Assembly: GCA_963691705.1 (NCBI GenBank)
Contig: OY829539.1
Location: forward strand, 39,317,656 to 39,381,655
DNA: 64,000 bases
From: Viola odorata
Lineage: Eukaryota > Streptophyta > Magnoliopsida > Malpighiales > Violaceae
Direction: 5' to 3'
Made by a program: the position numbers and the translations under genes. The notes beneath the pieces were generated by a model, which was not told the DNA's origin, ran no database searches, and was given only the letters and a program-made list of their open reading frames with translations. Below, piece after piece: positions 54,768-64,000 of this stretch (position 1 is its first letter; each line of letters starts with the position of its first letter).

Positions 54768-55928
54768 TGATAGTGTCCATATTATTCATGATTTAGCCTC
54801 TCTTTTCTGTCTATTTTAGATCTAGATGCTTTTGATTAGTAGCTATTTGCTTCATATTTGCAGATAAAGGCATTAAGGAGAGTTTTTACGAAAATGCATG
54901 TTATTAGCTGAATTTTGGGCAAGTCAGTTGTTGTCTTGCCCTCGACGTAGATTTCCTACCAATGACTTTAAGTCCAAGCCAGTTGTTCTCTTGCCCTCGA
55001 TGTAGATTTCCTACCGATGACTTATCGCATCCAATTATGAAAAGTTCGACTATTGTGCGGTTTCTTCTGCCTCGTGTCCAACTCAACTAGGAGTATTAAT
55101 TAGAAGTTTAGTTCGAATAGTAGAAGGACTTCTAGGTTTTATTATATATATTAGACTTTTAGGGTTTTTAGACAAGCTTTACTTTACTTCTTCTTCTCCG
55201 ACTTCAGACCAGTTCTTGTAGCTACTTTGGAGAGTTGCTACGGTTCAACAGTGTCTTCTTTTTTCTCTTTTTGTTAATTCTATTTACGATTTATTTTCAT
55301 CTTTGCTTTGTTTATTTAATTATGTGTTTGTGTAGCTAATTCTCATTTTCTTCGTAAAGATCATCAAAGGTTATGATTAAACTAATTAGGGTTAAAAGCT
55401 TCAAGCGTACTGTTTGTCTTGCCCTAGATGCGTCGTTCCTCCCCTTCATGGAAAGTTTGGTTAAATCCGTATAAGAGTACTTATGAGTTATTAGACTGTC
55501 AAGACCTCTCCATAACCGTACCTTTGAGTTGCTTCTCTTACGAAGAAAATTAGGAGTCCTAAGCGTACCTGGTCTCTATAGCGCATCTGCGAGTTAGGAA
55601 TAACATATCATTGCACTGATGATTAGTTGACCTTAATCGTAACCGGAGATAGATCTATACTAGGAAACCTTCTCTACTTGAGTTTATTTCAATCTTTACC
55701 TTTGGTCTATTTTTTTTTTATAATTGATTTATTATTAGTATAAATTACAAACTCAAAATCCACCCCTTTGTTGCGATTTGTTTTGTTTTGTTAATTCTGG
55801 TCATTGCTGAAAGTTTACCTCTTGCCCACTTCCTATGAAATGATCCTATTACAGTAATACACAATTTATTTTGTTCATTTTGGCTATAGGTCTTTATTAT
55901 TATTTTTTACTACTTCGACAACCGATCA
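54768..55928 (+). repeat. Athila-type 3' LTR (1161 bp)
   Basis: TGATAGTGTCCATATTATTC start; ...CAACCGATCA end, after which integrase sequence of another element begins. Confidence 0.75.
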
Positions 55929-56210
55929 GGAAGTCAAGAAGTACATTGAGAGCATGAAAGAAAATGTGGCTCATAAAAGGAACCATGGCCGGCAAATCCA
56001 ATCCTTTGAAGTGGGTGATTGGGTGTGGCTTCACTTGCGTAAATAGTATTTCCCACATTTGAGAAAGAACAAACTAAGTGCAAGGGGCAATGGTCCTTTT
56101 CAAGTGGTGGAAAATATCAACTATAACTCATACAAGCTTTATCTTCCGAGTATGGCCATATTAGTGATTCATTCAATGTCCAAGATGGAGGTCAGCCCTA
56201 GCGTTGCCGC
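55929..56210 (+). pseudogene. Ty3/gypsy integrase C-terminal fragment
   Basis: Reads EVKKYIESMKENVAHKRN, FEVGDWVWLHLRK, a TAG at about 56044, then RKNKLSARGNGPFQVVENIN and YKLYLPS. These are the GPY/F-type C-terminal blocks of chromovirus-type integrases. It lacks the usual YGVSxTFNVxDL end and continues straight into U3-like sequence. Confidence 0.75.
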
Positions 56211-56271
56211 ACGGGCCACACGAGAGGCCAAGAAAAACCCTAGCACGCGACCACGTGAGGCCAAGGCAGTG

Positions 56272-56383
56272 CCTAGCAGCATGCTGCTAAGGCCTTAGCG
56301 GACTTGCCGCCAAGGTCACTCAAGTAAGGCCACAAGTAGTGCCTAGAGGCATGACGCCAAGGGCTTAACAACATACCATTAAG
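56272..56383. repeat. Four U3 palindromes
   Basis: TAGCAGCATGCTGCTA (perfect, 56274-56289); CCTTAGCGG/CCGCCAAGG; CCTAGAGGC/ACGCCAAGG; CTTAA/TTAAG (56364-56383). Confidence 0.8.
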
Positions 56384-56479
56384 CACTTCCCAGGCGCACA
56401 TCAAGCTTATTTTTAGCACAAGGCCGACCATCCTCATTAAGGATATTTTGGAGTTTTTTGCCTTGTAATAGATAGGTAG

Positions 56480-56487
56480 TATAAATA
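56480..56487 (+). promoter_or_regulatory. TATA box of LTR remnant
   Basis: TATAAATA in GTAGTATAAATAG, 97 bp after the last palindrome. Confidence 0.6.
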
Positions 56488-56840
56488 GCATGTGTTAAGT
56501 ATTACTCTCTATCATTGAAGGCCACCTTACCTTAGGTGATCTACCTTAAGAATAACTAACTAAGTTTAGCAACTTATCATCTCTCTAAGCTAGGTTGTTC
56601 AAAAGATCCATTCTTCAAAGGGTTAGCTAGTAGATTTGAGATCCTTGTTTCTTGTTTATTAAGGTTGCCCGAAGAAAGTGTTGGAGAGGATTTACTAAGA
56701 ATCAAGTTCCATTTATATACGTCTGTCTTCTTAATCAAAAGAGTCCTTCTTTCATTTTGTGTTCTTGAGTTGCTTGTTTATGCTTGTGTTCAAGCAACCT
56801 CTCAAAGAGACTAGATCTAACCCAAGACAAAGACAAATAT

Positions 56841-58113
56841 CCATGGAAACCGAAATTTTAGCATAGAAATTTAAAATTTTAGCATAGGAAATTGAAATTT
56901 TAGCCATAATGACATTCTTTGATATTCTTTTTCCTTATACGATATTCAATGTTATACGGATGGGATATATCAAAGTAAAAAATCCTAGATAGCATCACCA
57001 AATACCTCCAAAGTTTCTCTTTATATTAGCTTTACATAATAATATATAGATGTATTAAGCTGTAACTTTTTAGTTTTTATAATTATCATAGTAATTTTTT
57101 AATCCGCAGCAAAGTATGATTGTGAAAGAAAGATATTTATGGTACATGGAAGAAAAAATAAGGCCCGAAGACAAGAGTATACTCTTCAAAAATAAAATAT
57201 TCATGTCATAATCACTTCGATTGATAGAAGCTGTCTAAAATCTGAATGTTTTTGCATGTTTTCTAAACTTAAATCTATGATTATAAAGGTAACTTATTGT
57301 AACTACGCTCCTTAAGTAAAACCAAAAGGATGACTATGGTAGGAAAATTGTGCATTGCATGGCAATTGTTCCATTACAATCCATGAATGAACATTGAGGT
57401 CAGATACATGGAACAGTATCTGCTCACTTACACCCAAAGATCAACGAATCATACACTCTTTCGACAACTCACCAATGGCAAGCAGGCAACGTGGCACCCT
57501 CTCCCACCAGTTACTGGCGCCGATTTTAAGCTTAGCAGATAAACTGGGGTGGCCGACAAGTGGACAGCCTGATTTTTGTGGACAGCAACACTCCCTTCCC
57601 TTTCCTTCCCGTCCACGTGTCCCTCCCTTTCAACGCCTCCGGTCACTCCACTCCTCCAACCCTGTCCGTACGGTCCACTTCCCTGTCCTCCTGTACTGAC
57701 CACTATCGACATTTCACATGTGAGGTCGGCCCCTGCAAATATGAACATATCATAGGGTTACTTTCGTCATTAAATTTTAAAAGAAGAAAATTAATATATA
57801 TATTTTTTTTTACTACTAGTCTAGAAGATTTTGAAGGGGATATTTGTCAGACTTCAGAACCACTCCGCAACTATTCTCTCTCTTTCTCTCTCTCCCCATC
57901 CCTCCGTCCATAGTCCATGCGCTCCATCTCTCAAGTCGGTTGTTAATGTAAACAGAATTTTCAAAAACGACGCAATTTTTCAACCGTTTTTGGATCTCGA
58001 AAATTAGAAAAGATCAATTGTCTTTTTAAAACTGTTCAATTGAAGCGGCGAAGGAGGAGATAGATTAGTATCAACAATTTACTATTCTGATTCTTCTTGT
58101 TTTAGTTCAAGAA
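56841..58113 (+). promoter_or_regulatory. Upstream region and 5' leader of the Dof gene
   Basis: No other gene seen. A GAAATTTTAGCATAG-like unit is repeated three times at 56850-56900. Near the gene there is an AT-rich TATATATATT stretch (about 57795-57805) followed by a CT-rich patch (57871-57897), a common plant core-promoter/leader layout. The exact start site cannot be set from sequence. Confidence 0.35.
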
Positions 58114-59121
58114 ATGCAAGATATCCATTCCATTGGAGGCGGAGGCGGAGGAGGGAGGTTATTCGGCGGCGGAGGTGGAGACTGGAGGTTGAGGCCGCAC
58201 CACCACCACCAGAACCATCAAGCATTGAATTGTCCCCGCTGTGATTCACTCAACACAAAATTCTGCTACTACAATAACTACAACCTCTCTCAGCCCCGCC
58301 ACTTCTGCAAAAACTGCCGCCGCTACTGGACCAAAGGCGGCGTCCTCCGCAACGTCCCAGTCGGCGGTGGCTGCCGCAAGACCAAGCGCTCCAAGCCTAA
58401 GCAGTCCTCCGCGGCAGACGCCACGGCGCCGGCAACCGCCATCGCTACTACTACCACAATACCACCACCGGTTACGGTTCTGCAGGAGCGACAGGAAGAG
58501 AGGAGATCTTCGAATTCGCATTCTAGCAGTGAGAGTTCGAGTTTAACTGCGACGAATACAACGGTGGCGGTTAATAATACAGCTGCGGAGGCAGTTTCTT
58601 CGACGAATAACCCACTGACATGTCTTGGGGAATCTAACAAGCTGTTTGATCATGTGAATATGGGGTCTTCTTTTGAATCGGCCGGGCTGATGGAGCAAGG
58701 ATCAACTGCTGCTGCAGCTGATTGCGCGATATTTTCGGAGATAAGGAGTTTTACGAGTTTGATTACATCTACCAATGAATTGTCGTTTGGGTTTAATGAT
58801 ATGTTGAGCCAGCAGAATCTGGAAGCACAACATGTCAATTACAACAACACTACTGGTGATAATAATAATCAGCAATGGGGGAGCCACCAGCAGGGGGTGA
58901 AATTTGAGGACATGGGGGGAGGGTCGTTGATGGATGATCAGACGTTGCAGGTTGATCAGTTGAATGGCAGTAGAGGGTTTGGGGGTTTGGATTGGCAAGG
59001 GAGTGGTGGAGGGGACCATCATCAGGATTTGTTTGATCTTCCTAACGCTGTTGATCATGGTTATTGGAGTCAGAGCCAGTGGAGTGATCATCAAGACCAT
59101 CCTAGCCTCTATCTTCCCTAG
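58114..59121 (+). CDS. DOF5.4: Dof-type zinc-finger transcription factor, DOF5.4/OBP4-like
   Basis: A 335-residue nuclear DNA-binding protein. The Dof domain has the single C-x2-C-x21-C-x2-C finger with C40, C43, C65 and C68, and the invariant [18 protein letters not shown] and [17 protein letters not shown] blocks, followed by a basic KTKRSKPK nuclear signal. Dof proteins bind AAAG cores. The N-terminus ([14 protein letters not shown]) and C-terminus (GYWSQSQW...SLYLP) match Arabidopsis DOF5.4/OBP4, a regulator linked to cell expansion and root development; the middle is Ser/Thr/Asn-rich. One uninterrupted exon with an ATG in a good plant context. The only intact host gene in the window; clear of retroelements by about 1.2 kb on the left and 1.5 kb (a MITE) on the right. 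Orthology is inferred from memory of the family, not from a search. Confidence 0.95.
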   Translation: MQDIHSIGGGGGGGRLFGGGGGDWRLRPHHHHQNHQALNCPRCDSLNTKFCYYNNYNLSQPRHFCKNCRRYWTKGGVLRNVPVGGGCRKTKRSKPKQSSAADATAPATAIATTTTIPPPVTVLQERQEERRSSNSHSSSESSSLTATNTTVAVNNTAAEAVSSTNNPLTCLGESNKLFDHVNMGSSFESAGLMEQGSTAAAADCAIFSEIRSFTSLITSTNELSFGFNDMLSQQNLEAQHVNYNNTTGDNNNQQWGSHQQGVKFEDMGGGSLMDDQTLQVDQLNGSRGFGGLDWQGSGGGDHHQDLFDLPNAVDHGYWSQSQWSDHQDHPSLYLP

Positions 59122-59520
59122 TAAAGTTTCTTCTACCTTTTTTTTAACCGCAAAGAAGAACTAAAAACAGATCAAAAATAGACAGACCAACAACAACAAA
59201 AATGACAAAAGAAAGCCTCTCTCAAGAAATTGAATTGGAAAATATTGAATTGGGGGAAGGTAATGGAAAATATATAAATATGACTGCTGTGTACATTTTT
59301 TTCTTCTTTTTTCTGGGTATATTCTGGACGATGTTTGGGTTTGAGCTTGGATCCTTGTTCATCTGCTACTAACTTTCATGTTAGTGTTCTCGATCTTTTC
59401 CATTTTTCTAATATGTTTTTTTTTTCCTCTTGGAGGTTTTTTTTTTTCCACCGATGATGATGTATCTGTGATTTAACTAAATTAAATATATAGAGAGAAA
59501 TAAAATACTTCTTGTGTTTG
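59122..59520 (+). other. Probable 3' UTR of the Dof gene
   Basis: AT-rich; AATAAA-type signal at about 59499-59505 (GAAATAAAATAC). Several T-runs. Confidence 0.4.
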
Positions 59521-60626
59521 GTGCTTTAGAGTTGATTCAGAGTTAACGTCTCTCTTTCTCTGTTTTAAATTTTTAATTCCGTAAATACTGGCTTAATACA
59601 AGAGTCAAACCAGTCAAGTGATCAAATTGGAGAGACTAATAATGCCAGTAATTTATAGTAATTGTTTAATTTTGTGGACGTACGTAAGTTAGTTTGGTAA
59701 TCATGAAGTTGATTTTTTATTTAATTTTTTTCCAAAACAAATTGTGTTGCTATTGGCGTACGGACTCCTCTGGTTGCGTGGTGATGACTGATGGGGTCTA
59801 CAAGGCGGTGGTGGTGGTGATTAATCATTTATCCCCACGCGTGATTATGATCCCACGTGGCGGTGGTGGTGCGGCAATGGCGCCTTAATGGTGGCAGCAA
59901 CGTGGGTCTAACTGATTGGCCGACACTTGGTTTTTGGTCGGTTTGTCCTGGCGTTTAATTTCCTTGAAGGAAGAAGGTTTCAACAGTATGAGTAGAAGAA
60001 AGAAGGGACTAGCTACTTGAGTGGTGAACAGGTAAGAGTGATGGAGATGTGAAATGTGAGAGGGGTGGGTACTAGTACTGCTGTTGGTATATGTCGGACT
60101 CATACCTTATACTATTTCACATTTTATCCACGGAAGTATAGTGGATTGAAATTTGCATAGAAGCGGTGGGTTTATTACTAATAAGTTTTTTTATAAACAC
60201 GAGCAGTTTCGTAAACATAAATAGTGAGGTTTACAATTAGTGAGTTGCAGAAAGAGGGAAAAAGGAAGGATAAATGGATGATTATTATTGTCGTAGTTGT
60301 AGGGTATAGATTAGGTGGAGAAATGGGGATGGGGATGTGGTTGTTACTGGTGAAACTTGGGGGCAAGAACATGTGCACAAGTGGATCTTAAAAATCTCCA
60401 TATCTCCATATGAGTCAGTCATGATGGTCATGCAATTGGTGGGTACATGTACATTACATGATTTGTGACATTACACTTCACCCCACCAAATGTTTTTAAT
60501 TTTTATTATGGGCGGCACTGCACCATTGAGTTCCCAATACACCACGATATATTCTGTTATATCTTCTCTTCCTGCGTGTTTCAATGCCCATGTGGTGTGG
60601 GAGAGAGTTATTGCTTTGGTTAGTGA
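59521..60626. other. Intergenic sequence
   Basis: No supported gene; short ORFs only. Confidence 0.5.
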
Positions 60627-60634
60627 CTACTGGT

Positions 60635-61093
60635 CATAGTTTTAAAAATCGACCCGGAGTGATCCGTTAGATCAATTTGAATTGGGTTTAACCGGGGTTC
60701 GATCGAATTGATCCGTTAAATCGTTCATATATCGAACCGTTTAATTTTAGATAATTGAACCGAATTGAACCGGTGTCTATAATGGGTCGACCCATCAAAT
60801 TTTCCATATTGAAAAAAAAAATAAAAAATTATATATATAAAAAAAAAAAAATTTAAAAACACAAAACGGTATCGTTTTAGTTTCGCAAAATGGCGTCGTT
60901 TTGGTTTGACATTGACCTAGTCGGGCCGATAGCGGATCGATCGGGTTGTCAGTTTTGTGAAAACCGACCGGATCAACCAATTTTTTCCGGTTCGATTGCA
61001 GGTCCGGTCAGATAGCTGAACCGAACCGAAAATTTCTACGGGTCACAGTTTTTCTAGTCCGACCGTCGGGTCGGTCCTGCTTTTAAAACTATG
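60635..61093. mobile_element. hAT-type MITE (459 bp)
   Basis: Perfect 13-bp terminal inverted repeats CATAGTTTTAAAA and an exact 8-bp TSD CTACTGGT (60627-60634 and 61094-61101). Eight-base TSDs are typical of the hAT superfamily. Interior is non-coding, rich in AACCGG/CCGGTT-type words. Confidence 0.9.
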
Positions 61094-61240
61094 CTACTGG
61101 TAGTTGTAGGCCTGTAGTAGTGCTTAATTTGGTTGCTTGTTTTTCAGTGTAAATAGGTAATAATACAACCAGCCAGCGAGCCAACTATCTAGGTAGGTAG
61201 TTGATATTTCTATGAACCGGGTAAAGGCAATTATGTAATG

Positions 61241-61560
61241 TGATACCTGGGCCGAGGTGGATTCCTCCGAATATGATCGAGCTGTGAATCCTTCTCGTTC
61301 GTTCTGTAAGTACCTGAAAAGGACGCTAGGGGGACCCCCAACGTATACACTCCGACGATCATGTCAGTCGGGAGTCATTACGAGTATATGATTGAATATA
61401 CAGTTCGTATGTACGAGTAGATAAATAGACATACCTTGGAGGTATTTATGGTACTAGAGGATATTTACCGTTATGCCATTATGCCTAATTTGGCCATGTT
61501 ACTGTTCACACTAATCGGATGATTATTACCGGATGGTGGGTCGGAAGATTATCACCGGAA
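61241..61560 (-). repeat. Tat-type LTR remnant
   Basis: TGATACC start, GTACCTGAAAAGGACGC and ACACTCCGACGATCATGTCAG blocks and minus-strand ATAAATA (61444-61450) align in order with the Tat LTRs at 8656 and 62607. The far end is not certain (ATTATCA at 61554 is a candidate). Confidence 0.55.
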
Positions 61561-62606
61561 GCACAGACCCGAATGATGTTATACTATTTACCGGATGCTG
61601 TATGCGAGAAGCTTGTATGTAGATTGTCGGGAGTGGCTGTCGGGTGTGCATGTCAACCCATCGACATGGATGAGAGCTTGGTGTTGCATTGTCGGCAAGC
61701 GTGAGAGTGTGAGGTTGATGCCATAGGCTTGCTGAGCTTGCACATATGGTGAAGAATGATGAAGAACATGGCAAGATGAAGGATGAAGATCATGATGATC
61801 ACGACAAGGTGGTTCTGCTCCTTGTGGTGTGGAGCGGTGATGGCGATGACTAAGGATTGGAGAGGATGGGCCTTAATCCAAGAAGCCCAGTCGGCCAAAA
61901 GAGCTCCTCCTCCTCTCAACCTCCCTTTTATTGTTTGCAATGGTGATGATAATTAATTGATGAGGATCATTATGGTGTAGTGGTGATGGCGATCACAAGC
62001 TAGCCCTCTCCCCGCTCTCTCCTATTCATGCTCACCCTTTCCTTTTATACGGGGTTAGATACAAAATATCTCCTGTAGTCAAATACAAATATGCCCTTCT
62101 GATATTTATAGGTGTAAAATACTAAAATGCCCTCTTGATATTTATTAGTATTATTAGTAGCTATAGTCTACAGACATACATACATAGGAATTAGTATACA
62201 GACCCTGCTTCGGGTTTGGTTTTTGATGACCCATCTTTTGAAAGTGGTCCTTTCTTTTTTTCTAGTTAATTTATGAGATTTTTGTGTTATGTTGGTGGAA
62301 TTTCATCCAAGGTTGCAAGACTAGTTAGTACCAACGAGCGAAATCTTACATCAGTGGACGAATCAAAACATAATTTATGTTGGAATTGGTTACACTTGCT
62401 ACCAGATTTGTCTTGGATGACAACATTAATTTGTCATAAGTCGACGACAAATTTCCCCAACAAATTAAGAAGTTAGACCCATTCAGAACCTATATATAGC
62501 ATTAGGGTATAAGTATACTTCAATAATGGGTTTATCATGTTTCAACTGAAACCCAGCAAATTCAAAATCCTCTATTTGTATTCTTAATAACAAATAAATA
62601 CATTAC
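61561..62606. other. Intergenic sequence with a possible short minus-strand transcript
   Basis: A minus-strand TATAAAAGG (62041-62049) lies upstream of a 46-codon ORF (61793 to 61653, MIFILHLAMFFIILHHM start, hydrophobic). No family recognised; two tiny upstream ORFs precede it. GATG-rich sequence 61750-61800 makes chance likely. Confidence 0.25.
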
Positions 62607-63088
62607 TGATAAGATTTGATCTGCCGGAGAGGGGTAGGTGAGGAATATGGCCTCCTGTGTGGCGGATCCCGTCGTCCGAGGTACCTACAAGGCACCGGAG
62701 GGGGTCTCCGGCGTAGAAACTCTGATGCTTAAGTCACTAAAGGGGATCAAAATGGCAAGGCTTTGACCAGCTATCTTAGGCTTACCTTTGGTCTTGAATG
62801 TTGGGGTATTTATAGGCAAAAGGAGGGTGTTACCTATAGGGGGTGGGCGTTATCACGGGATGATAACGCCAGGATCCTTTAGATAACGTCTTGTGATGTC
62901 TGGGATGGGATAACGCCGTTAGTGTGGCTAGATAACGAGTGAGACCCCCACCGCTGATGTCGACCATCCTATGATTCTGTGGTAGAAGAGGGGTGATAAT
63001 CATAGTGCCATGGCCCAACTACAGTACTCCGGCCTTGTTATCGAGTATATGGACGAAAATACCCTTAGGATCACTTTTATAGTTATCA
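62607..63088 (-). repeat. LTR of second Tat-like element (482 bp), probably 3' LTR
   Basis: TGATAAGATTTGA start and ATAGTTATCA end correspond to 8656 and 8948. Minus-strand TATAAATA at 62807-62814. An extra segment of about 190 bp (62846-63040) carries repeated GATAACG motifs. No PBS-like sequence adjoins 62607 and flanks ATTAC/TAAGC differ, so it is neither a 5' LTR nor a clean solo LTR. Confidence 0.7.
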
Positions 63089-63230
63089 TAAGCCCAACCG
63101 AAAATGAGCCCGAGTGATTACCAAGGGTTACCGTTCTATTTTCGGTCTTGTCTGTTCAACGGTCTTTAAGGTGATGGGAGAGTTCGTTTCTCGAGAGACA
63201 CGTCTTTTTGAATCGGCGCTCCTCTTGGCC

Positions 63231-63237
63231 TATAAAT
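63231..63237 (+). promoter_or_regulatory. TATA box for opposite-strand ORF
   Basis: TATAAAT in CTTGGCCTATAAATTGAG, 67 bp before the ATG at 63298, on the strand opposite to the element. Confidence 0.5.
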
Positions 63238-63297
63238 TGAGTCTTTTTTCTGAAATGATTCTTCACATTTTCTTGCATCTTTCTCAACTTTTCCATC

Positions 63298-63681
63298 ATG
63301 GATGAAGTGACCAAAAATTTCTTGATCACAAAGGCTCACACTTTGAAGAATCTCACCCAAGCTGATATTGGTTTCCTGGAGACCATAGTGACCAAGATTG
63401 CGGAGGATGTTCTGGAGCTTCAGGGGATGTTGAATCCTCTATTGGCTAGGCAAAATGCTGCCTCCATGGAGGATTTCAAGCCTTTGGAGAATGTGTCGAA
63501 GATAGCTGCTTCTGTTGCTCGTATCCAGGTGGTTATCACTATGCAGCAACATAGGAAGGATTTGCTGGGGTGTTGTTTGAAGGGCATGAGAGCCTCCTCC
63601 TATGAACTGACCTCCATTGCTGATGCTCTGAGGGATATTCCTTTTGTGGTGGGGGATGACGATGCTGGTTCTGCCACCTGA
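63298..63681 (+). CDS. Opposite-strand ORF of second Tat-like element (127 aa)
   Basis: MDEVTKNFLITKAHTLKNL start, largely helical, with one hydrophobic stretch and an acidic end (VVGDDDAGSAT). No domain recognised and no obvious match to the coiled-coil protein at 1-1438, though it holds the same place relative to the LTR. A plus-strand TATA box fits its start. It could be a full short gene or a first exon. Confidence 0.5.
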   Translation: MDEVTKNFLITKAHTLKNLTQADIGFLETIVTKIAEDVLELQGMLNPLLARQNAASMEDFKPLENVSKIAASVARIQVVITMQQHRKDLLGCCLKGMRASSYELTSIADALRDIPFVVGDDDAGSAT

Positions 63682-64000
63682 CTGCTCGCTATTGCTCCAG
63701 TGCTCTTCTGTTTTTTTTTTTTTTGTATGTATGTTAGGGTCGTCTAGGCCATAAATAAAATGACTCTTTTCACTACCTTACCTGCAATATTCTTTTTCCT
63801 GAGTTGTGCAAACGATATACCAACTATAACCTACATTAGCCCAACCGAAAATGGGTTTGTCAATGGTCGAACTTCCACAACGCTTGCTCTCCTTATTCGC
63901 TGAATCTGATTGGTGATGATAAATATTCCTCCTGACCGTTTCTCGTATTTACTTCACGCCTCTTCCCCAATGCTAACTGATTGGGTAGTTTTCTCGGCAC

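Larger units (their letters stand above)
54100..55928 (+). mobile_element. Athila-like remnant: 3' internal end and 3' LTR
   Basis: 54100-54747 resembles 50600-51120 (GTGAGGATTGCT, TCATCTAGGC blocks), followed by PPT and LTR. Gag and pol are missing. Confidence 0.75.
56211..56840 (+). repeat. LTR-like remnant with four palindromes and TATA box
   Basis: Palindromes 56272-56383, TATAAATA at 56480-56487, and an R/U5 part resembling 13640-13800 (GAGATCCTTGT...TAAGGTTG). Start and end not defined. Confidence 0.55.
63089..64000 (-). mobile_element. 3' internal part of second Tat-like element
   Basis: Contains an opposite-strand ORF like element 1, then non-coding sequence with a T14 run (63711-63724). 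GCCCAACCGAAAATG is repeated at 63092 and 63841. Gag and pol should lie right of the window. Confidence 0.5.

Noticed and set aside
57394..57913. ORFs of 101 and 117 codons upstream of the Dof gene
   Set aside because: No domain, Pro/Ser/Leu-rich composition from CT-rich promoter/leader DNA; weak start contexts.
58241..58640. Other-frame and antisense ORFs inside the Dof gene
   Set aside because: Shadows of the GC-rich Dof domain and Ala/Thr/Ser tracts.
62607..63088. Solo LTR with TSD
   Set aside because: Flanking pentamers ATTAC and TAAGC differ, and Tat-like internal features follow on the right.

Overview
This is nuclear DNA of a flowering plant, probably a eudicot: it is AT-rich, gene-poor and filled with plant-type Ty3/gypsy LTR retrotransposons (Tat-like, Athila-like and chromovirus-like). 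It holds one convincing host gene, a Dof zinc-finger transcription factor at 58114-59121 (+) that closely resembles Arabidopsis DOF5.4/OBP4. I see no rRNA, tRNA or CRISPR locus.

Layout. 1-8948 is a minus-strand Tat-lineage element with dual RNase H, a tandem-repeat 3' region and a gene on the opposite strand; its 5' LTR (8656-8948) cuts the 3' LTR of a minus-strand Athila-like element (Athila-B, 8949-23677). Athila-B is split by plus-strand material (13320-20972) that looks like a chimera of two non-autonomous elements, 'Q' (gag-like only) and 'P' (gag relic, protease, a 496-codon mosaic ORF, PPT and 3' LTR). 23683-27068 holds two chromovirus-type LTRs, a minus-strand RT/RNase H relic and a 347-bp foldback. 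28195-53000 is a plus-strand compound of two Athila-like units sharing an LTR-internal-LTR-internal-LTR order. The gag of the second unit (C) carries two clean insertions: a complete 7656-bp chromovirus-like element (37283-44938, minus, 934-bp LTRs, TSD GTCGT) and, 37 bp away, an Athila solo LTR (44976-46531, minus, TSD TCCAC). 54100-56840 holds a further Athila 3' LTR and an integrase/LTR remnant. 56841-62606 is the host segment with the Dof gene, an hAT-type MITE (60635-61093, TSD CTACTGGT) and a Tat LTR remnant. 62607-64000 is the 3' end of a second Tat-like element whose interior runs off the window and which also carries an opposite-strand ORF with its own TATA box.

All retroelement coding regions are damaged by stops, frameshifts or deletions, so proteins from here would have to be supplied in trans. 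The most notable unexplained structure is a repeated design in the U3 of several unrelated-looking LTRs: arrays of short imperfect palindromes, or exact short tandem repeats, just upstream of a TATAAATA or TATATAAG box. A second is a shared 16-bp leader motif (TAAACACGTGAGGGAG) about 70 nt before the gag ATG in three elements, followed by a 3' splice-like signal. Sequence comparisons were made by eye within the window; clade names are assigned from domain signatures.
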